Source: Psychrobacter urativorans (GTDB lineage Bacteria > Pseudomonadota > Gammaproteobacteria > Pseudomonadales > Moraxellaceae). From it: a DNA stretch of 32,113 nt. Both the position numbers and the translations under genes were made by a program. The stretch covers positions 1 through 32,113 of the forward strand of contig NZ_CAJHBR010000026.1 in NCBI RefSeq assembly GCF_904846695.1, written 5' to 3'. Below, piece after piece: positions 1-8,857 of the stretch. The number at the start of each line of letters is the position of its first letter. The stretch's first letter is position 1. Under the pieces are notes generated by a model, which did no database searches, had not been told where the DNA came from, and saw only the letters and a program-made list of their open reading frames with translations.

Positions 1-136
1 TAGTTTTGATAGTTTTGATAGTTTTGATAGTTTTGATAGTTTTGATAGTTTTGATAGTTTTGATAGTTTTGATAGTTTTGATAGTTTTGATAGTTTTGAT
101 AGTTTTGATAGTTTTGATAGTTTTGATAGTTTTGAT
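1..136. repeat. 9-bp tandem repeat, 15 copies
   Basis: Fifteen perfect copies of AGTTTTGAT run from position 2 to 136, and the array may extend beyond the window edge. Because the unit is nine bases, reading frame is kept through it. The plus frame starting at position 2 reads Ser-Phe-Asp repeatedly and ends at a TAA at 137-139. This could be the repetitive tail of a gene outside the window, or a non-coding variable-number repeat. No spacers are present, so it is not a CRISPR array. Confidence 0.95.
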
Positions 137-347
137 TAACTGCGCTCAAAAATCTGCTGAATAGGTAATGTATATTTCCGCCATTTAGCTTATTTTACAA
201 TGACTGTAGCTTATTGATAAAGAACTGGCTGCCGCTACTGAGTTGCCTAAGACGATACAACTTCCTCTTCAATAAACGGCTAATACTCAAGCAACTCAAT
301 AGAATAATGACGATCTATAAAGTTGCCTGTAGCTCCTTTAAGTCTTA

Positions 348-1616
348 TTATTTGCTTTTCATCGCTAAATAATCTACTGCTAGCTGGCTAAGTGCTTTAG
401 TACCTACTTTAAATGATGATTCATCTACATAAAAATATGGGGAATGGTTATAGGCCGCTTTACTTGCATCTTGCCCTACTGGGGTAGCGCCTAAGAAAAT
501 GAATAAACCAGGTACTTCTTGGGCGTAAAATGAGAAATCTTCAGATGCCGTTAGTTTGGGCACCTCAATGACATTGTCTTTACCTGCCACGTCTTTACCT
601 GCTACGTCTCTAAGCGTTGGTAACATCTGCGCAGTAAGCGCTGGGTTGTTAATCGTAACGGGATAACCTTTGTTGATTTTGACGTCAGCTTTGGTGCCTG
701 ATGCCATGGCTATATGAGTAGCCGTTGTTTTTATCTTATCAAAAATTTGCTCGCGATTATCCATATCAAAGTTACGAATAGTACCAATCATATTGACACT
801 ATCTGGAATAATGTTATCGCGTACACCGCCGTCTATTTTACCAAAGGAGACAATGGCGGGCTCTTTAGTAATGTCAATCTGACGGCTTACTATATGATTA
901 ACACCAGTAACGATTTGTGCCGCAGCTGGAATAGGATCAACCCCATTCCAAGGTGCTGAACCATGAGTTTGCTTACCGTTGACTGTTATATCAAAGGTAT
1001 CAGCACTCGCCATAATAGGCCCGCTTCGGTAGCCAATTTGACCACTATTTAAGCTCGACATAATATGTAATCCAAATGCAACTTCAGGCTTATACTTTTT
1101 AAATATACCTTGCTTAAGCATGAGCTCAGCACCGCCTTCTTCACCTTCAGGAGCACCTTCTTCGGCAGGCTGAAATACGAACATAATATTGCCGTGCAAT
1201 TGATTTTTAACCGCAGCTAGTACTTCAGCCGTTCCCATTAGCATGGCAACATGAGTATCGTGTCCGCAGGCATGCATGACACCCACGTCTTCTCCCATGT
1301 ACTTAGTCACTATGGTTGATTTAAAAGGCACATCTACTTTTTCGGTCACCGGTAATGCATCCATGTCTGCACGTAGCATCACTGTAGGACCGGGTTTAGC
1401 ACCCTTCAAAAAACCAACAACACCTGTGTGCCCTATATCTGTTTCGACCTGCATGCCTAGTGATTTTAAATGCTTGGCAACAACAGCTGCTGTACGAGTT
1501 TCTCTATTGCTCAATTCGGGATGCTGATGGATATCCCGACGCCATTCAATAACCTTTTTTTCAACACTTTTAACTTCTTTGTCAATATTAATGGTGCTAG
1601 GAGCTGCAAATACGCT
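348..1616 (-). pseudogene. M20D-family amidohydrolase, 5'-truncated
   Basis: This is a zinc-type M20D amidohydrolase (IAA-amino acid/hippurate hydrolase-like), whose relatives cleave N-acyl amino acids. Metal-site motifs are visible: HACGHD (H81-D86 counting from the in-frame TTG at 1514), the EE pair at 118-119, H150, and the C-terminal SEDFSFY and YNHSP motifs. Homology continues upstream of that TTG. The frame reads VIEWRRDIHQHPELSNRETR, the usual N-terminal signature, back to about SVFAAPST, which looks like the end of a signal peptide. It then runs into an antisense aldehyde dehydrogenase fragment at about 1617. No ATG and no hydrophobic leader remain, so the gene has probably lost its start, its leader and its promoter. 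A short cytoplasmic product from the TTG is conceivable but would lack the conserved HQHPE segment. Confidence 0.85.
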
Positions 1617-1618
1617 TT

Positions 1619-1738
1619 GCTTTCGGTGGTGAGAAAGCCTCAGGTGTTGGTCGCTTCGGACGCCATATCACTTTTGATGAGTTCACCACCTATCAGTGGG
1701 TATCGGTACAAACGGAGCAGCGTCCGTATCCCGTGTAA
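1619..1738 (+). pseudogene. Aldehyde dehydrogenase C-terminal remnant
   Basis: The plus strand reads AFGGEKASGVGRFGRHITF and continues to DEFTTYQWVSVQ and RPYPV before a TAA at 1736-1738. PFGG-x-K-x-SG-x-GRFG followed by an EFT...W-(V/I)-(S/T)-V block is the standard C-terminus of NAD(P)-dependent aldehyde dehydrogenases of the benzaldehyde/vanillin type. Only the last 39 codons remain. The catalytic Cys and Glu and the Rossmann fold are missing, and there is no start. The left end coincides with the truncated 5' end of the oppositely oriented amidohydrolase, so one rearrangement probably broke both genes. Confidence 0.8.
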
Positions 1739-1807
1739 AATATTTTTATGTGCCCGTTTAATCTCAATAACTATCAAGGTAAGAAATAAAAACCCATGAC
1801 CGCTTAT

Positions 1808-1826
1808 GCTAACCAAGCTGGTTAGC
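1808..1826. other. Small perfect inverted repeat
   Basis: GCTAACCA and TGGTTAGC form an 8-bp stem with a 3-nt AGC loop. No T-run follows, so it is not a standard terminator. It lies between the aldehyde dehydrogenase remnant and the terminator at 1856-1902. Function unknown. Confidence 0.4.
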
Positions 1827-1855
1827 CAAGCCCAATTAAACAAGCCCAAAACAAT

Positions 1856-1902
1856 AAAAACCTCTTAGGTCTACGATCAATAGTAGCTCTAAGAGGTTTT
1901 TT
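1856..1902. terminator. Bidirectional rho-independent terminator
   Basis: CCTCTTAG (1861-1868) pairs with CTAAGAGG (1889-1896). A weak inner CTAC/GTAG stem lies in the loop. Six T follow on the plus strand, and five A precede, giving a T-run on the minus strand. It lies between the convergent aldehyde dehydrogenase remnant (+) and the lipoprotein gene (-) and can serve both. Confidence 0.85.
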
Positions 1903-2015
1903 ATATCTGAAAACCTGTGATTTTACTTCTGATAACTTCTGATAACCTCAGAGTATCCTTTAATACTGAAGTTTAGACATTATGCTGGTTCAGCTGCATT
2001 TAACAATACTGCTGA

Positions 2016-2561
2016 CTATTTTTTGAGTGATTGCTTATACATTTGCATGAGTTTATCAAACTGTAAAGGTGTCAGAGTACTGCGTACGACCTTTATGCAG
2101 TCACGACGCAGCTTCATATGGGCCATTTCAGTTTCGCTAATGCGGTGCATCAACGCCGTTGTAGTGGCATCGTCAGCATCTGCAATCAGCGCGGCGCGCA
2201 ACTGTCCACGCAAGGCTTTTTCATTGGCTTGCAGTCCCAAACGATTTTTCATAGCCATTTTACGATAATTAGCAAACACTGCAACTTGGTCAGGTGTTAA
2301 CGCCAACGCCTCTACTTGTCCCACGATATAGGGCATTAACTCTATAATAGGGAAGCTACTATCGGCCGCGACACTAAGTCCTGTATCAGCAACGGGGGCT
2401 GCCAACACTTCAACTGAAGATTGCGCCAAAGCAGGTAGGCGAGCTTTATTATAAGTCGGGGTCGTACTCTGGCAGGCAGTTAATGACCCGGCTAATAGTA
2501 AGCCGCTTACTGTAAATAATACTGAGGTTTTGAAGGACTTTGCGGTATTGATTTGTGGCAT
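2016..2561 (-). CDS. LTXXQ (Spy/CpxP-like) lipoprotein
   Basis: A 181-aa exported lipoprotein. Residues 11-26 form a hydrophobic leader, and LTAC (27-30) is a lipobox with Cys30 as the lipidation site. The mature part is helical and carries two LTxxQ-type motifs, LTPDQ in the middle and LTPLQF near the C-terminus. This arrangement is typical of the Spy/CpxP periplasmic chaperone and metal-sensor group. The length suits that family. The start is well supported by AGGAG seven bases upstream of the ATG. The gene appears to be transcribed alone, ends at the shared terminator, and has an AT-rich upstream region. A role in envelope-stress protection is inferred from the family. The match is motif-level and not certain. 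Confidence 0.6.
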   Translation of the reverse strand: MPQINTAKSFKTSVLFTVSGLLLAGSLTACQSTTPTYNKARLPALAQSSVEVLAAPVADTGLSVAADSSFPIIELMPYIVGQVEALALTPDQVAVFANYRKMAMKNRLGLQANEKALRGQLRAALIADADDATTTALMHRISETEMAHMKLRRDCIKVVRSTLTPLQFDKLMQMYKQSLKK

Positions 2562-3019
2562 ATTGCTCTCCTAATATTAACTGCACATATTGATGCTAAA
2601 CAGAATAAACCACTGTGTTTAACTATCATCAAACATTATATAAAAAAATAATATATTATTTTGTATAAAATATCTACAGCTGTTTGTCTTATAGGCCAAT
2701 AATTTATAATTAATCGTATTGGATTTAGGCTTATTGCTAGCTTTTAGGTAGCAGGCTAATCCATTACTCTCTTACTTTTGAGCGCTGATGAGCACCCAAA
2801 GAGTCTATACGCTGAACCATGCTATACCGTTTTTCATCTGAGCATAGCTTATAATTAGACTTGCCTCTTAATACTCCTAACCTATATGATACTTCTCAAT
2901 AAAAGCCATGATAAATTGATGTAGACCATCGCAGCATGCCTTACTTATGAGCTAGTTTTTAAGCCTGTCCTATAACCCTAAGCCTTTATCTCTGCGCCAC
3001 CAACAATAAGACGATACCG
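2562..3019. other. Divergent intergenic region (lipoprotein / hsdM)
   Basis: 458 bp without a convincing gene lie between the divergent lipoprotein and hsdM genes. It holds a perfect 18-bp AT palindrome, AAAATAATATATTATTTT, at 2645-2662. On the minus strand it also holds a possible -10 box (TATAAT, complement of 2635-2640), 74 bp upstream of the lipoprotein start and without a clear -35. CCAATA/TATTGG inverted repeats flank an AT-rich stretch near 2695-2721. Promoters for both genes should lie here. I see no convincing hsdM promoter, and the hsdM ribosome-binding site is weak. Confidence 0.5.
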
Positions 3020-5428
3020 ATGACCAAAAACTTCTCGCAAACAGCAGCTTTCATCTGGTCAGTCGCTGACCTGCTACGTGGTGACTTTAAGCAATCTCAA
3101 TACGGTCGCATCATCCTGCCCTTTACGCTTCTGCGCCGCTTAGAGTGTGTATTAGAGGAGACCAAGGCCAACGTCGTGGCTGAGAGCCAGCGTATCGCTG
3201 AAATGGGCCTGCCTGAGGAGGCGCAAGAGAAGTTCCTGATACGTGCCAGTAAGCGCTCCTTTTATAATATCTCGCCTATGGATCTGAGTAAGATGGGTCA
3301 GAGCGATATCAAGGATAACTTGAGTACTTATGTGCAGTCCTTCTCTAAAGATGCGCGAGAGATCTTTGAGCATTTTAAGTTTGAAGAGTTTGTCGGTCAG
3401 CTAGCCGATGCCAATTTGCTCTATAAAGTGGTACAGAAGTTCGCCAACACCGACCTCAGCCCTGAAGCTATCTCTAACCATGAAATGGGCTTTGTATTTG
3501 AAGAGCTGATCCGCCGCTTTGCTGAGAGCTCGAACGAGACCGCAGGGGAGCATTTTACTCCGCGCGATATCGTGCGCCTGACCACCTCGCTGGTATTTAT
3601 GGAGGACGATGACGCCCTGACCAAAGACGGTATTATCCGCACTATATATGACCCGACAGCGGGTACAGGCGGCTTCCTATCCTCTGGTATGGAATACGTG
3701 CTAGAGCTAAACCCTGACGCGGTGATGCGAACCTATGGTCAAGAGCTAAACCCTGAGTCCTATGCTATCTGTAAAGCCGATATGCTGATCAAAGGGCAGG
3801 AGGTAAATAATATTAAGCTGGGCAATACCTTGTCTAGTGATCAGCTGGTCGCTGAGAAGTTTGACTACATGCTATCGAATCCGCCATTTGGGGTAGATTG
3901 GAAAAAGATATCAGGCGAGATCAATGACGAGCATACGCAAAAGGGCTTCGACGGTCGCTTTGGGGCTGGCTTGCCGCGCGTGTCTGATGGCTCGCTATTA
4001 TTCCTAATGCACTTACTGAGCAAGATGCGTCCGATCACTACTAGTGAGCAAGAATCTAGTAGTATTCAAAACAATACTCAAAATAGTAATCAAGGTAGCC
4101 GTATTGGTATTATTCTAAATGGGTCACCGCTATTCACGGGTGGCGCAGGCAGTGGTGAGAGTGAAATCCGCCGTTATATCTTAGAGGCCGATTTATTAGA
4201 AGCTATCATCGCTCTGCCAAACGATATGTTCTACAACACGGGTATCGCTACCTATATCTGGATATTAAGCAATAAAAAAGCGCCTGAGCGTCGCGGTAAA
4301 GTCCAACTAATTGACGGCAGTAATCTATATAGCAAGATGCGTAAGTCACTGGGCTCTAAGCGTAATGAGATGAGTGAAGACGATATTAGGACTATTACTA
4401 AAAGTTTCGGTAATTTTGAAGTGGTCGATGCACGAGTATTAGATAAGCCAGAAGAGGTAAAGTCGAACCGTGGTCGTCAATCGGCTAACCCTAAGAGTGA
4501 CCCTGCGAAAACCTTCGCCAGTAAAATCTTTGCCACCCATGAGTTTGGCTATCGCCGCTTAACTATTGAGCGTCCGCTACGTCTATCTGCCCAACTATCT
4601 GATAGTGCAATCGATAGCCTACGTTATGCGCCTAAACCGTTTGATATGGTCATGCCAGCGTTATATGAAGCCTTTGGTAATGACTGGGCTGCTGGTAATG
4701 ACAGTGACAGCGGTAACAGTAATTACGGCGACTTATCAGCGGTCGCTGCTGAGGCACGGGCGATGATTAAGGCGGACTTTAGCGAGCTAAAAGAAAGTCA
4801 AGTTAAAGACGTGCTTAATACCAAAATATGGCAGTCACAACTTGCACTAATGACTAAAGCCAAAGCCTTACAAGCGGCGATCGGTGATAAACAATTCGAT
4901 GACTTTAATGAGTTTGAGAAAGTGTTTAAGCAGGCGTTAAAAGATGCTGATGTCAGTCTTGATATAAGTTTAGATGTGAAGGAGAAGAAACAGCTGCTTG
5001 ATGCTATCACCTGGAAAAACTCTGAAGCAGAACCGGTCATTAAAAAGGCAGGCAAGGTTGCCAATCCGCTCTATGGTGCGTTTAGCTACCAGCCAAGCGG
5101 TTCAAACAAGTCAGCCAAAATCGTTGAGTTCCAACCCGACAGCGATCTGCGCGATTATGAAAACGTGCCGCTGAATCCTGCGGTGACGACCACTGAGCTG
5201 ATTGAAAGCTACTTCGCTCGTGAAGTACAGCCGCATGTGCCTGATGCGTGGATAAATAGCGACAAGACCGATGCTATCGATGAAGAGATCGGTATTGTGG
5301 GCTTTGAGATACCTTTTAACCGTCATTTCTATGTGTATGAGCCGCCGCGAGCGCTTGCGGAGATAGATGCGGACTTGGATAAAGTCAGTACGGAAATCAT
5401 GCAGTTATTGGGTGAGGTGCATTCGTAA
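3020..5428 (+). CDS. hsdM: Type I restriction-modification DNA methyltransferase subunit
   Basis: HsdM is the N6-adenine methyltransferase of a type I restriction-modification enzyme. It methylates host sites with HsdS and is needed with HsdR for cleavage. The N-terminus (about 5-45, with [13 protein letters not shown] and [11 protein letters not shown]) is the HsdM helical domain. The SAM-binding motif DPTAGTGGF begins at D211, and the catalytic NPPF is at 287-290. At 802 aa it is longer than the roughly 500-aa EcoKI type. A large C-terminal part ends with [15 protein letters not shown], which I recall from long HsdM proteins. A Ser/Asn/Gln-rich linker (nt about 4035-4100) interrupts the catalytic domain and is bounded by an 8-bp inverted repeat. 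The TAA stop overlaps the hsdS ATG by one base (TAATG), which implies translational coupling. Confidence 0.95.
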   Translation: MTKNFSQTAAFIWSVADLLRGDFKQSQYGRIILPFTLLRRLECVLEETKANVVAESQRIAEMGLPEEAQEKFLIRASKRSFYNISPMDLSKMGQSDIKDNLSTYVQSFSKDAREIFEHFKFEEFVGQLADANLLYKVVQKFANTDLSPEAISNHEMGFVFEELIRRFAESSNETAGEHFTPRDIVRLTTSLVFMEDDDALTKDGIIRTIYDPTAGTGGFLSSGMEYVLELNPDAVMRTYGQELNPESYAICKADMLIKGQEVNNIKLGNTLSSDQLVAEKFDYMLSNPPFGVDWKKISGEINDEHTQKGFDGRFGAGLPRVSDGSLLFLMHLLSKMRPITTSEQESSSIQNNTQNSNQGSRIGIILNGSPLFTGGAGSGESEIRRYILEADLLEAIIALPNDMFYNTGIATYIWILSNKKAPERRGKVQLIDGSNLYSKMRKSLGSKRNEMSEDDIRTITKSFGNFEVVDARVLDKPEEVKSNRGRQSANPKSDPAKTFASKIFATHEFGYRRLTIERPLRLSAQLSDSAIDSLRYAPKPFDMVMPALYEAFGNDWAAGNDSDSGNSNYGDLSAVAAEARAMIKADFSELKESQVKDVLNTKIWQSQLALMTKAKALQAAIGDKQFDDFNEFEKVFKQALKDADVSLDISLDVKEKKQLLDAITWKNSEAEPVIKKAGKVANPLYGAFSYQPSGSNKSAKIVEFQPDSDLRDYENVPLNPAVTTTELIESYFAREVQPHVPDAWINSDKTDAIDEEIGIVGFEIPFNRHFYVYEPPRALAEIDADLDKVSTEIMQLLGEVHS
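4037..4063. repeat. 8-bp inverted repeat inside hsdM linker
   Basis: ACTACTAG (4037-4044) and CTAGTAGT (4056-4063) are perfect inverted repeats separated by 11 nt. They lie at the start of a low-complexity Ser/Asn/Gln-rich segment that splits the methyltransferase domain. It could be the trace of a small insertion or simply chance in repetitive codons. Confidence 0.45.
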
Positions 5429-6732
5429 TGGCGAAGTATGAGCAGTATGCAGAGTATAAAGATTCTGGAGTCGAGTGGTTAGGGGCGATACCAAGTCATT
5501 GGGAGGCTAAGAGATTAGGGCAGTTCTTTAATGAGCGTCGTGAGAAGGTTAGCGATAAAGACTATGCGGCATTGTCAGTTACTATGAAAGGAATTGTGCC
5601 TCAATTAGAAAATGCTGCAAAAAGCGATGCTGGCGATAATCGAAAGCTAGTTTTAAAAAATGATTTTGTAATTAACAGTCGTTCCGATAGGAAAGGTTCT
5701 TCTGGGGTCTCTTTACTTAATGGTTCTGTATCGCTAATCAGTATTGTTCTAGAGCCAAGAAATATTTCACCTAAGTTTGTTCATCATTTACTTAGAAGCT
5801 ATCCGTTTCAAGAGGAGTTTTATCGTCATGGGAAAGGTATAGTTGCTGATCTATGGAGTACAAATTCATCTGAAATGAAAAATATATTAATACCTACTAT
5901 ACCTATAGATGAACAAAACCAAATCGCCAGTTTCCTCGACCATGAAACTGCCCAAATCGATACCCTAATCGAAAAACAGAAAACCCTTATTGAACTGTTA
6001 AAAGAAAAGCGCCAAGCCGTTATCAGTCATGCCGTGGCTAAAGGCTTAAATCCTGATGCACCAATGAAAGATTCTGGGGTTGAGTGGGTTGAAACTATTC
6101 CAGAGCATTGGAAGGCTTATAAATTGGGATATTGTGCAAGCGTGGGTAATGGGGCAACACCTTCAAGAGATAACCTTAATTTCTGGAAAGATGGTTCAAT
6201 AAGTTGGTTAAATAGTTCGAAGATTAATGATGTTATTATTCATGAAGCTGATCAATTTATAACACCTCTAGCAAAGTTGAAAACGAGTGTTCATCCAGTA
6301 CAGAAAAATGATATTTTAATGGCGATTACAGGGGAAGGGCAAACTAGGGGACGTGTGGCCATTTGTAAATTAGATGCGACTATTAATCAGCATTTAGCAT
6401 GTATCAGGATTACTAATGAAGAACTTGGCTATGAGTACCTATATTATTGGTTGAACTCAAACTATGAACGTATTCGTTTTGAATCTTCCGGTGCAGGTTC
6501 AACGAAAGGTGCTATAACCTGTGGAAATATTACGTCATATCCCGTTCTAATTCCTCCAAAAAAAGAGCAACAGGAAATCGTAGAATACCTTAAAGAAAAA
6601 AACGAGATTTTCGATACATTGATGAATAGTGCGGAACAAGCCATTCAACTTATGCAAGAACGCCGCACCGCTTTAATATCTGCTGCTGTCACGGGTAAGA
6701 TTGATGTTCGGGGTTGGGTGAAGCCATCGTAA
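5428..6732 (+). CDS. hsdS: Type I restriction-modification specificity subunit
   Basis: HsdS recognises a bipartite DNA target and holds two HsdM (and two HsdR) subunits. This 434-aa protein has the normal two-half design. Target-recognition domain 1 covers about 10-150. It is followed by a helical spacer (about 165-210) with FLDHETAQIDTLIEKQKTL and LLKEKRQAVISHAVAKGL. Domain 2 covers about 214-370, and the C-terminal spacer carries QERRTALISAAVTGKIDVRG. Each half opens with the same conserved block: KDSGVEW from residue 11 and again from residue 214, each followed by IP-x-HW. The ATG overlaps the hsdM stop by one base. The two recognition domains are unlike each other, as expected for an asymmetric target. 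The target sequence cannot be read from the protein. Confidence 0.95.
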   Translation: MAKYEQYAEYKDSGVEWLGAIPSHWEAKRLGQFFNERREKVSDKDYAALSVTMKGIVPQLENAAKSDAGDNRKLVLKNDFVINSRSDRKGSSGVSLLNGSVSLISIVLEPRNISPKFVHHLLRSYPFQEEFYRHGKGIVADLWSTNSSEMKNILIPTIPIDEQNQIASFLDHETAQIDTLIEKQKTLIELLKEKRQAVISHAVAKGLNPDAPMKDSGVEWVETIPEHWKAYKLGYCASVGNGATPSRDNLNFWKDGSISWLNSSKINDVIIHEADQFITPLAKLKTSVHPVQKNDILMAITGEGQTRGRVAICKLDATINQHLACIRITNEELGYEYLYYWLNSNYERIRFESSGAGSTKGAITCGNITSYPVLIPPKKEQQEIVEYLKEKNEIFDTLMNSAEQAIQLMQERRTALISAAVTGKIDVRGWVKPS

Positions 6733-6760
6733 GGCAAAAATTAAATAACTGGATATAAAA

Positions 6761-7246
6761 ATGAAAAGATGGCTTTTAATACTGAGCGTTGTAATAAGCA
6801 CAATAGTTCCTTATCAGCAGCTATCTGCTAAAGAATCACAAAGTCTAGAAGAAATCATAGCCAATACTATGCCATTTTCAGAATTACCTGTTGAGATTCA
6901 AGTGCTTATTGAAAGCTTTGATGTAGATTATAATGATCAGTTGCAGGAGCAGCTTTCTTTTGAGGAAAAACTATATTGTGCAGACAGGTCAATTTATGCC
7001 TTTAATTTTATGAGTATGAGGCAAAAGGGCTATGATTATCATGATATCTATCAATTAATTGATTTAAGTAAAGATTATGATGATCTTGAGTTGGCGGATA
7101 ATAGTGTCGATTTTTATCAAAATTTATTATCTGAGGTGTATAGTTACCCAGTGTATGAGACTGAATATCTTAAAGATTTGGCGATTGCTATGTATCTTAA
7201 TAATAAAGACTATCAGTGTTTACTGGGATTACAAAAACAACCTTAG
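6761..7246 (+). CDS. Secreted protein of unknown function
   Basis: A 161-aa protein I do not recognise. Residues 1-23 form a signal peptide (MKRW, then a hydrophobic stretch, with LSA before the likely cleavage). The mature part is acidic and rich in Asp, Glu, Tyr and Leu. It has only two cysteines, in LYCADRS and YQCLLG, which could form a disulfide in the periplasm. There are no transmembrane segments after the leader and no enzyme motif that I can see. It begins 28 bp after the hsdS stop, with GGA seven bases before the ATG, so it may be co-transcribed with the hsd genes. It is more AT-rich than hsdM and hsdR, which fits a later arrival. Confidence 0.6.
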   Translation: MKRWLLILSVVISTIVPYQQLSAKESQSLEEIIANTMPFSELPVEIQVLIESFDVDYNDQLQEQLSFEEKLYCADRSIYAFNFMSMRQKGYDYHDIYQLIDLSKDYDDLELADNSVDFYQNLLSEVYSYPVYETEYLKDLAIAMYLNNKDYQCLLGLQKQP

Positions 7247-7347
7247 TTTTCAAAATTATTGAGAGTAAAACATTAGGTTTAATTAGTACCCAAACCGATG
7301 TGCTTGAGCGCATCAAAACCAAGCCCTAAATCTAAATAAGGACATTT

Positions 7348-8115
7348 ATGATGAAAAAAATCTTAACAACAGTATTCATGGCTTCTATGCTTGTTACTAC
7401 CAGTGCACAAGCGCAAACCTATAAATAGGAGGATGGCTATTGTGAATATCAAGGAAGTTTTGATAGTAAAAAGTACACAGTCAATCAAATCAAGAACTCA
7501 CATTATTTGATGAAAAAGTTTTCAGAATTGGCTCTAGAACCTTTCTTTGGACCACAGAGTGCTGCAGAAATGAGTCAACTATCTAATAAAGATTTAAATG
7601 CTTTAGATAATGAATTTGCTAAAGTTAAAAGTAACGTAGAAACACTCTAAGTCGTCCCTCAAGCACAAGAATATAAGCAAGACCTGTTAAAGTCCATTAA
7701 AAACGAATATACCACTAATAAATTAGTACTATTAGCTTATATCAATCCAGCCAAAGCAGTAGAGCAAAGTCCAGCCATATGTAAAAGTTATGTTGAGCCT
7801 TTACTACAAAGTGAGACTGCGGTACAAAATAGATGGTATCAAGCTGTTGAAGAGGGCATTAAAGAGATAGCAAAGAACTACGCCGATGACCCAGAATTAG
7901 TAAAGTCCCAACGAGAATTGTTCATGGATAAATATCGTACGGAAAAGGAAACTGATGCGTCCTTTTATGCCCGAAAGGATCTGATTTCATATCATTTTAA
8001 TAACTGTCTCGTTGATATAGGCTATCGTCCTGATTCAGAAGCTGTCTTTGCTGACTCACAAAAACTAAATAAAAGCCTATTCGGCAAGAGCTTTAAAGAG
8101 ATGTGCTATGACTGA
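7348..8115 (+). pseudogene. Secreted protein gene with two in-frame stops
   Basis: One continuous frame from ATG 7348 to TGA 8113-8115 is broken only by TAG at 7426-7428 and TAA at 7648-7650, with no frameshift. The start has AAGGA five bases upstream. The first 22 codons encode a clear signal peptide (MMKKILTTVF, then AQA before cleavage). The mature part would be about 230 aa, Lys/Glu-rich and helical, with cysteines in DGYCEY, AICKSY, NNCLVD and MCYD. I recognise no family. If the stops are real, no full product is made and export would halt after 26 residues. A tail of 65 codons from the ATG at 7918 stays open, but it has no leader and is not a separate gene. Confidence 0.75.
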
Positions 8116-8190
8116 GTCATTATTTGAGCTCAGTAAGATAAAACATAAAAAATAGACCATGATTAGCGATAGGTTATAGGTAGTGATTTT

Positions 8191-8769
8191 ATGAAGAAGA
8201 TACTATTAGTTTTGTCAGCATTAGGAATGAGCATAGCTCAAACAAGTGGTGCTGCCGAAGTCACTTTTCAACCAAATAATACTTTAAATCATACTATCAC
8301 TACGGTTTCAGCTGCAAATCACTATGGTTCTACTCGCAATGTCTATAGTTCTAATAGCGGTGCTTATGTTTCTAGCAACGAGGAAATTAGCCGAGCTATT
8401 GATAATTTAAGCGCACACGCCAAGCAAAAACAATATCAATTGGCTGGACGAGCTGTACCACACAGCTTAAGTGATATGAAAAAATGGGCAGAACAAGGAA
8501 ACGTGGATTATCAAATTGAAGTTGGTAGGATATATTACGATGGTAAAGGTGTGCGTCAAGACATTGTGTTAGCAAGAAGAATGTTTCAAAAAGCTGCTAA
8601 TAAAGGCGATGCTAGAGGTCAAGCTATGCTTGCCTTTTTTTATGAAAATGGTTTAGGTGGTCTTCGTCAAAACAGAGCTGCAGCAAAGGAGTTGTACGGA
8701 AAAACCTGTGATCAGGGTCACCAAGTGGGTTGCGATGAATATAGAATATTAAATCAGCGTGGTTATTGA
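8191..8769 (+). CDS. Secreted Sel1-repeat protein, small
   Basis: A 192-aa exported protein. Residues 1-22 are a signal peptide. Residues about 23-95 are a Ser/Asn-rich region without a recognised domain. Two Sel1-like repeats follow: DMKKWAEQGN...GRIYYDGKGVRQD and FQKAANKGDARGQAMLAFFY. The C-terminal segment has two cysteines (KTCDQGHQVGCDEY). Sel1 repeats are TPR-like helical pairs that mediate protein contacts, and in bacteria many are periplasmic. The larger Sel1 gene downstream ends in a similar Cys-containing cap (CDNGDSMSCDW), so the two are probably related. The ATG follows a weak AGGTAG. Partner unknown. Confidence 0.8.
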   Translation: MKKILLVLSALGMSIAQTSGAAEVTFQPNNTLNHTITTVSAANHYGSTRNVYSSNSGAYVSSNEEISRAIDNLSAHAKQKQYQLAGRAVPHSLSDMKKWAEQGNVDYQIEVGRIYYDGKGVRQDIVLARRMFQKAANKGDARGQAMLAFFYENGLGGLRQNRAAAKELYGKTCDQGHQVGCDEYRILNQRGY

Positions 8770-8857
8770 TATGCAAGAAATCTGGTATTTGTATTGAGGC
8801 CTTATCTCTTAATTAATCAATAATAACAATTATGCCATCACCTAGACCAGCACTGCT

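Noticed and set aside
1..136. CRISPR-like array
   Set aside because: The units are 9 bp, directly adjacent and identical, with no spacers. It is a simple tandem repeat.
1640..1849. Minus-strand 69-codon ORF with a hydrophobic stretch
   Set aside because: It needs a TTG start and lies antisense to the aldehyde dehydrogenase remnant. It has no ribosome-binding site and no recognisable family.
2900..3019. Left attachment site matching the tRNA-Arg 3' end
   Set aside because: I looked for the tRNA 3' sequence near the left side of the hsd locus and found only short chance matches (GCGCCACCA), not an att-length repeat.
7270..7329. Short plus-strand reading frame ending ...DVLERIKTKP before the pseudogene
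   Set aside because: It may be a remnant of a gene end, but it is too short to assign and has no start of its own.
7918..8115. Separate small gene of 65 aa
   Set aside because: It is in frame with, and is the tail of, the secreted-protein pseudogene starting at 7348. It has no start signal of its own.
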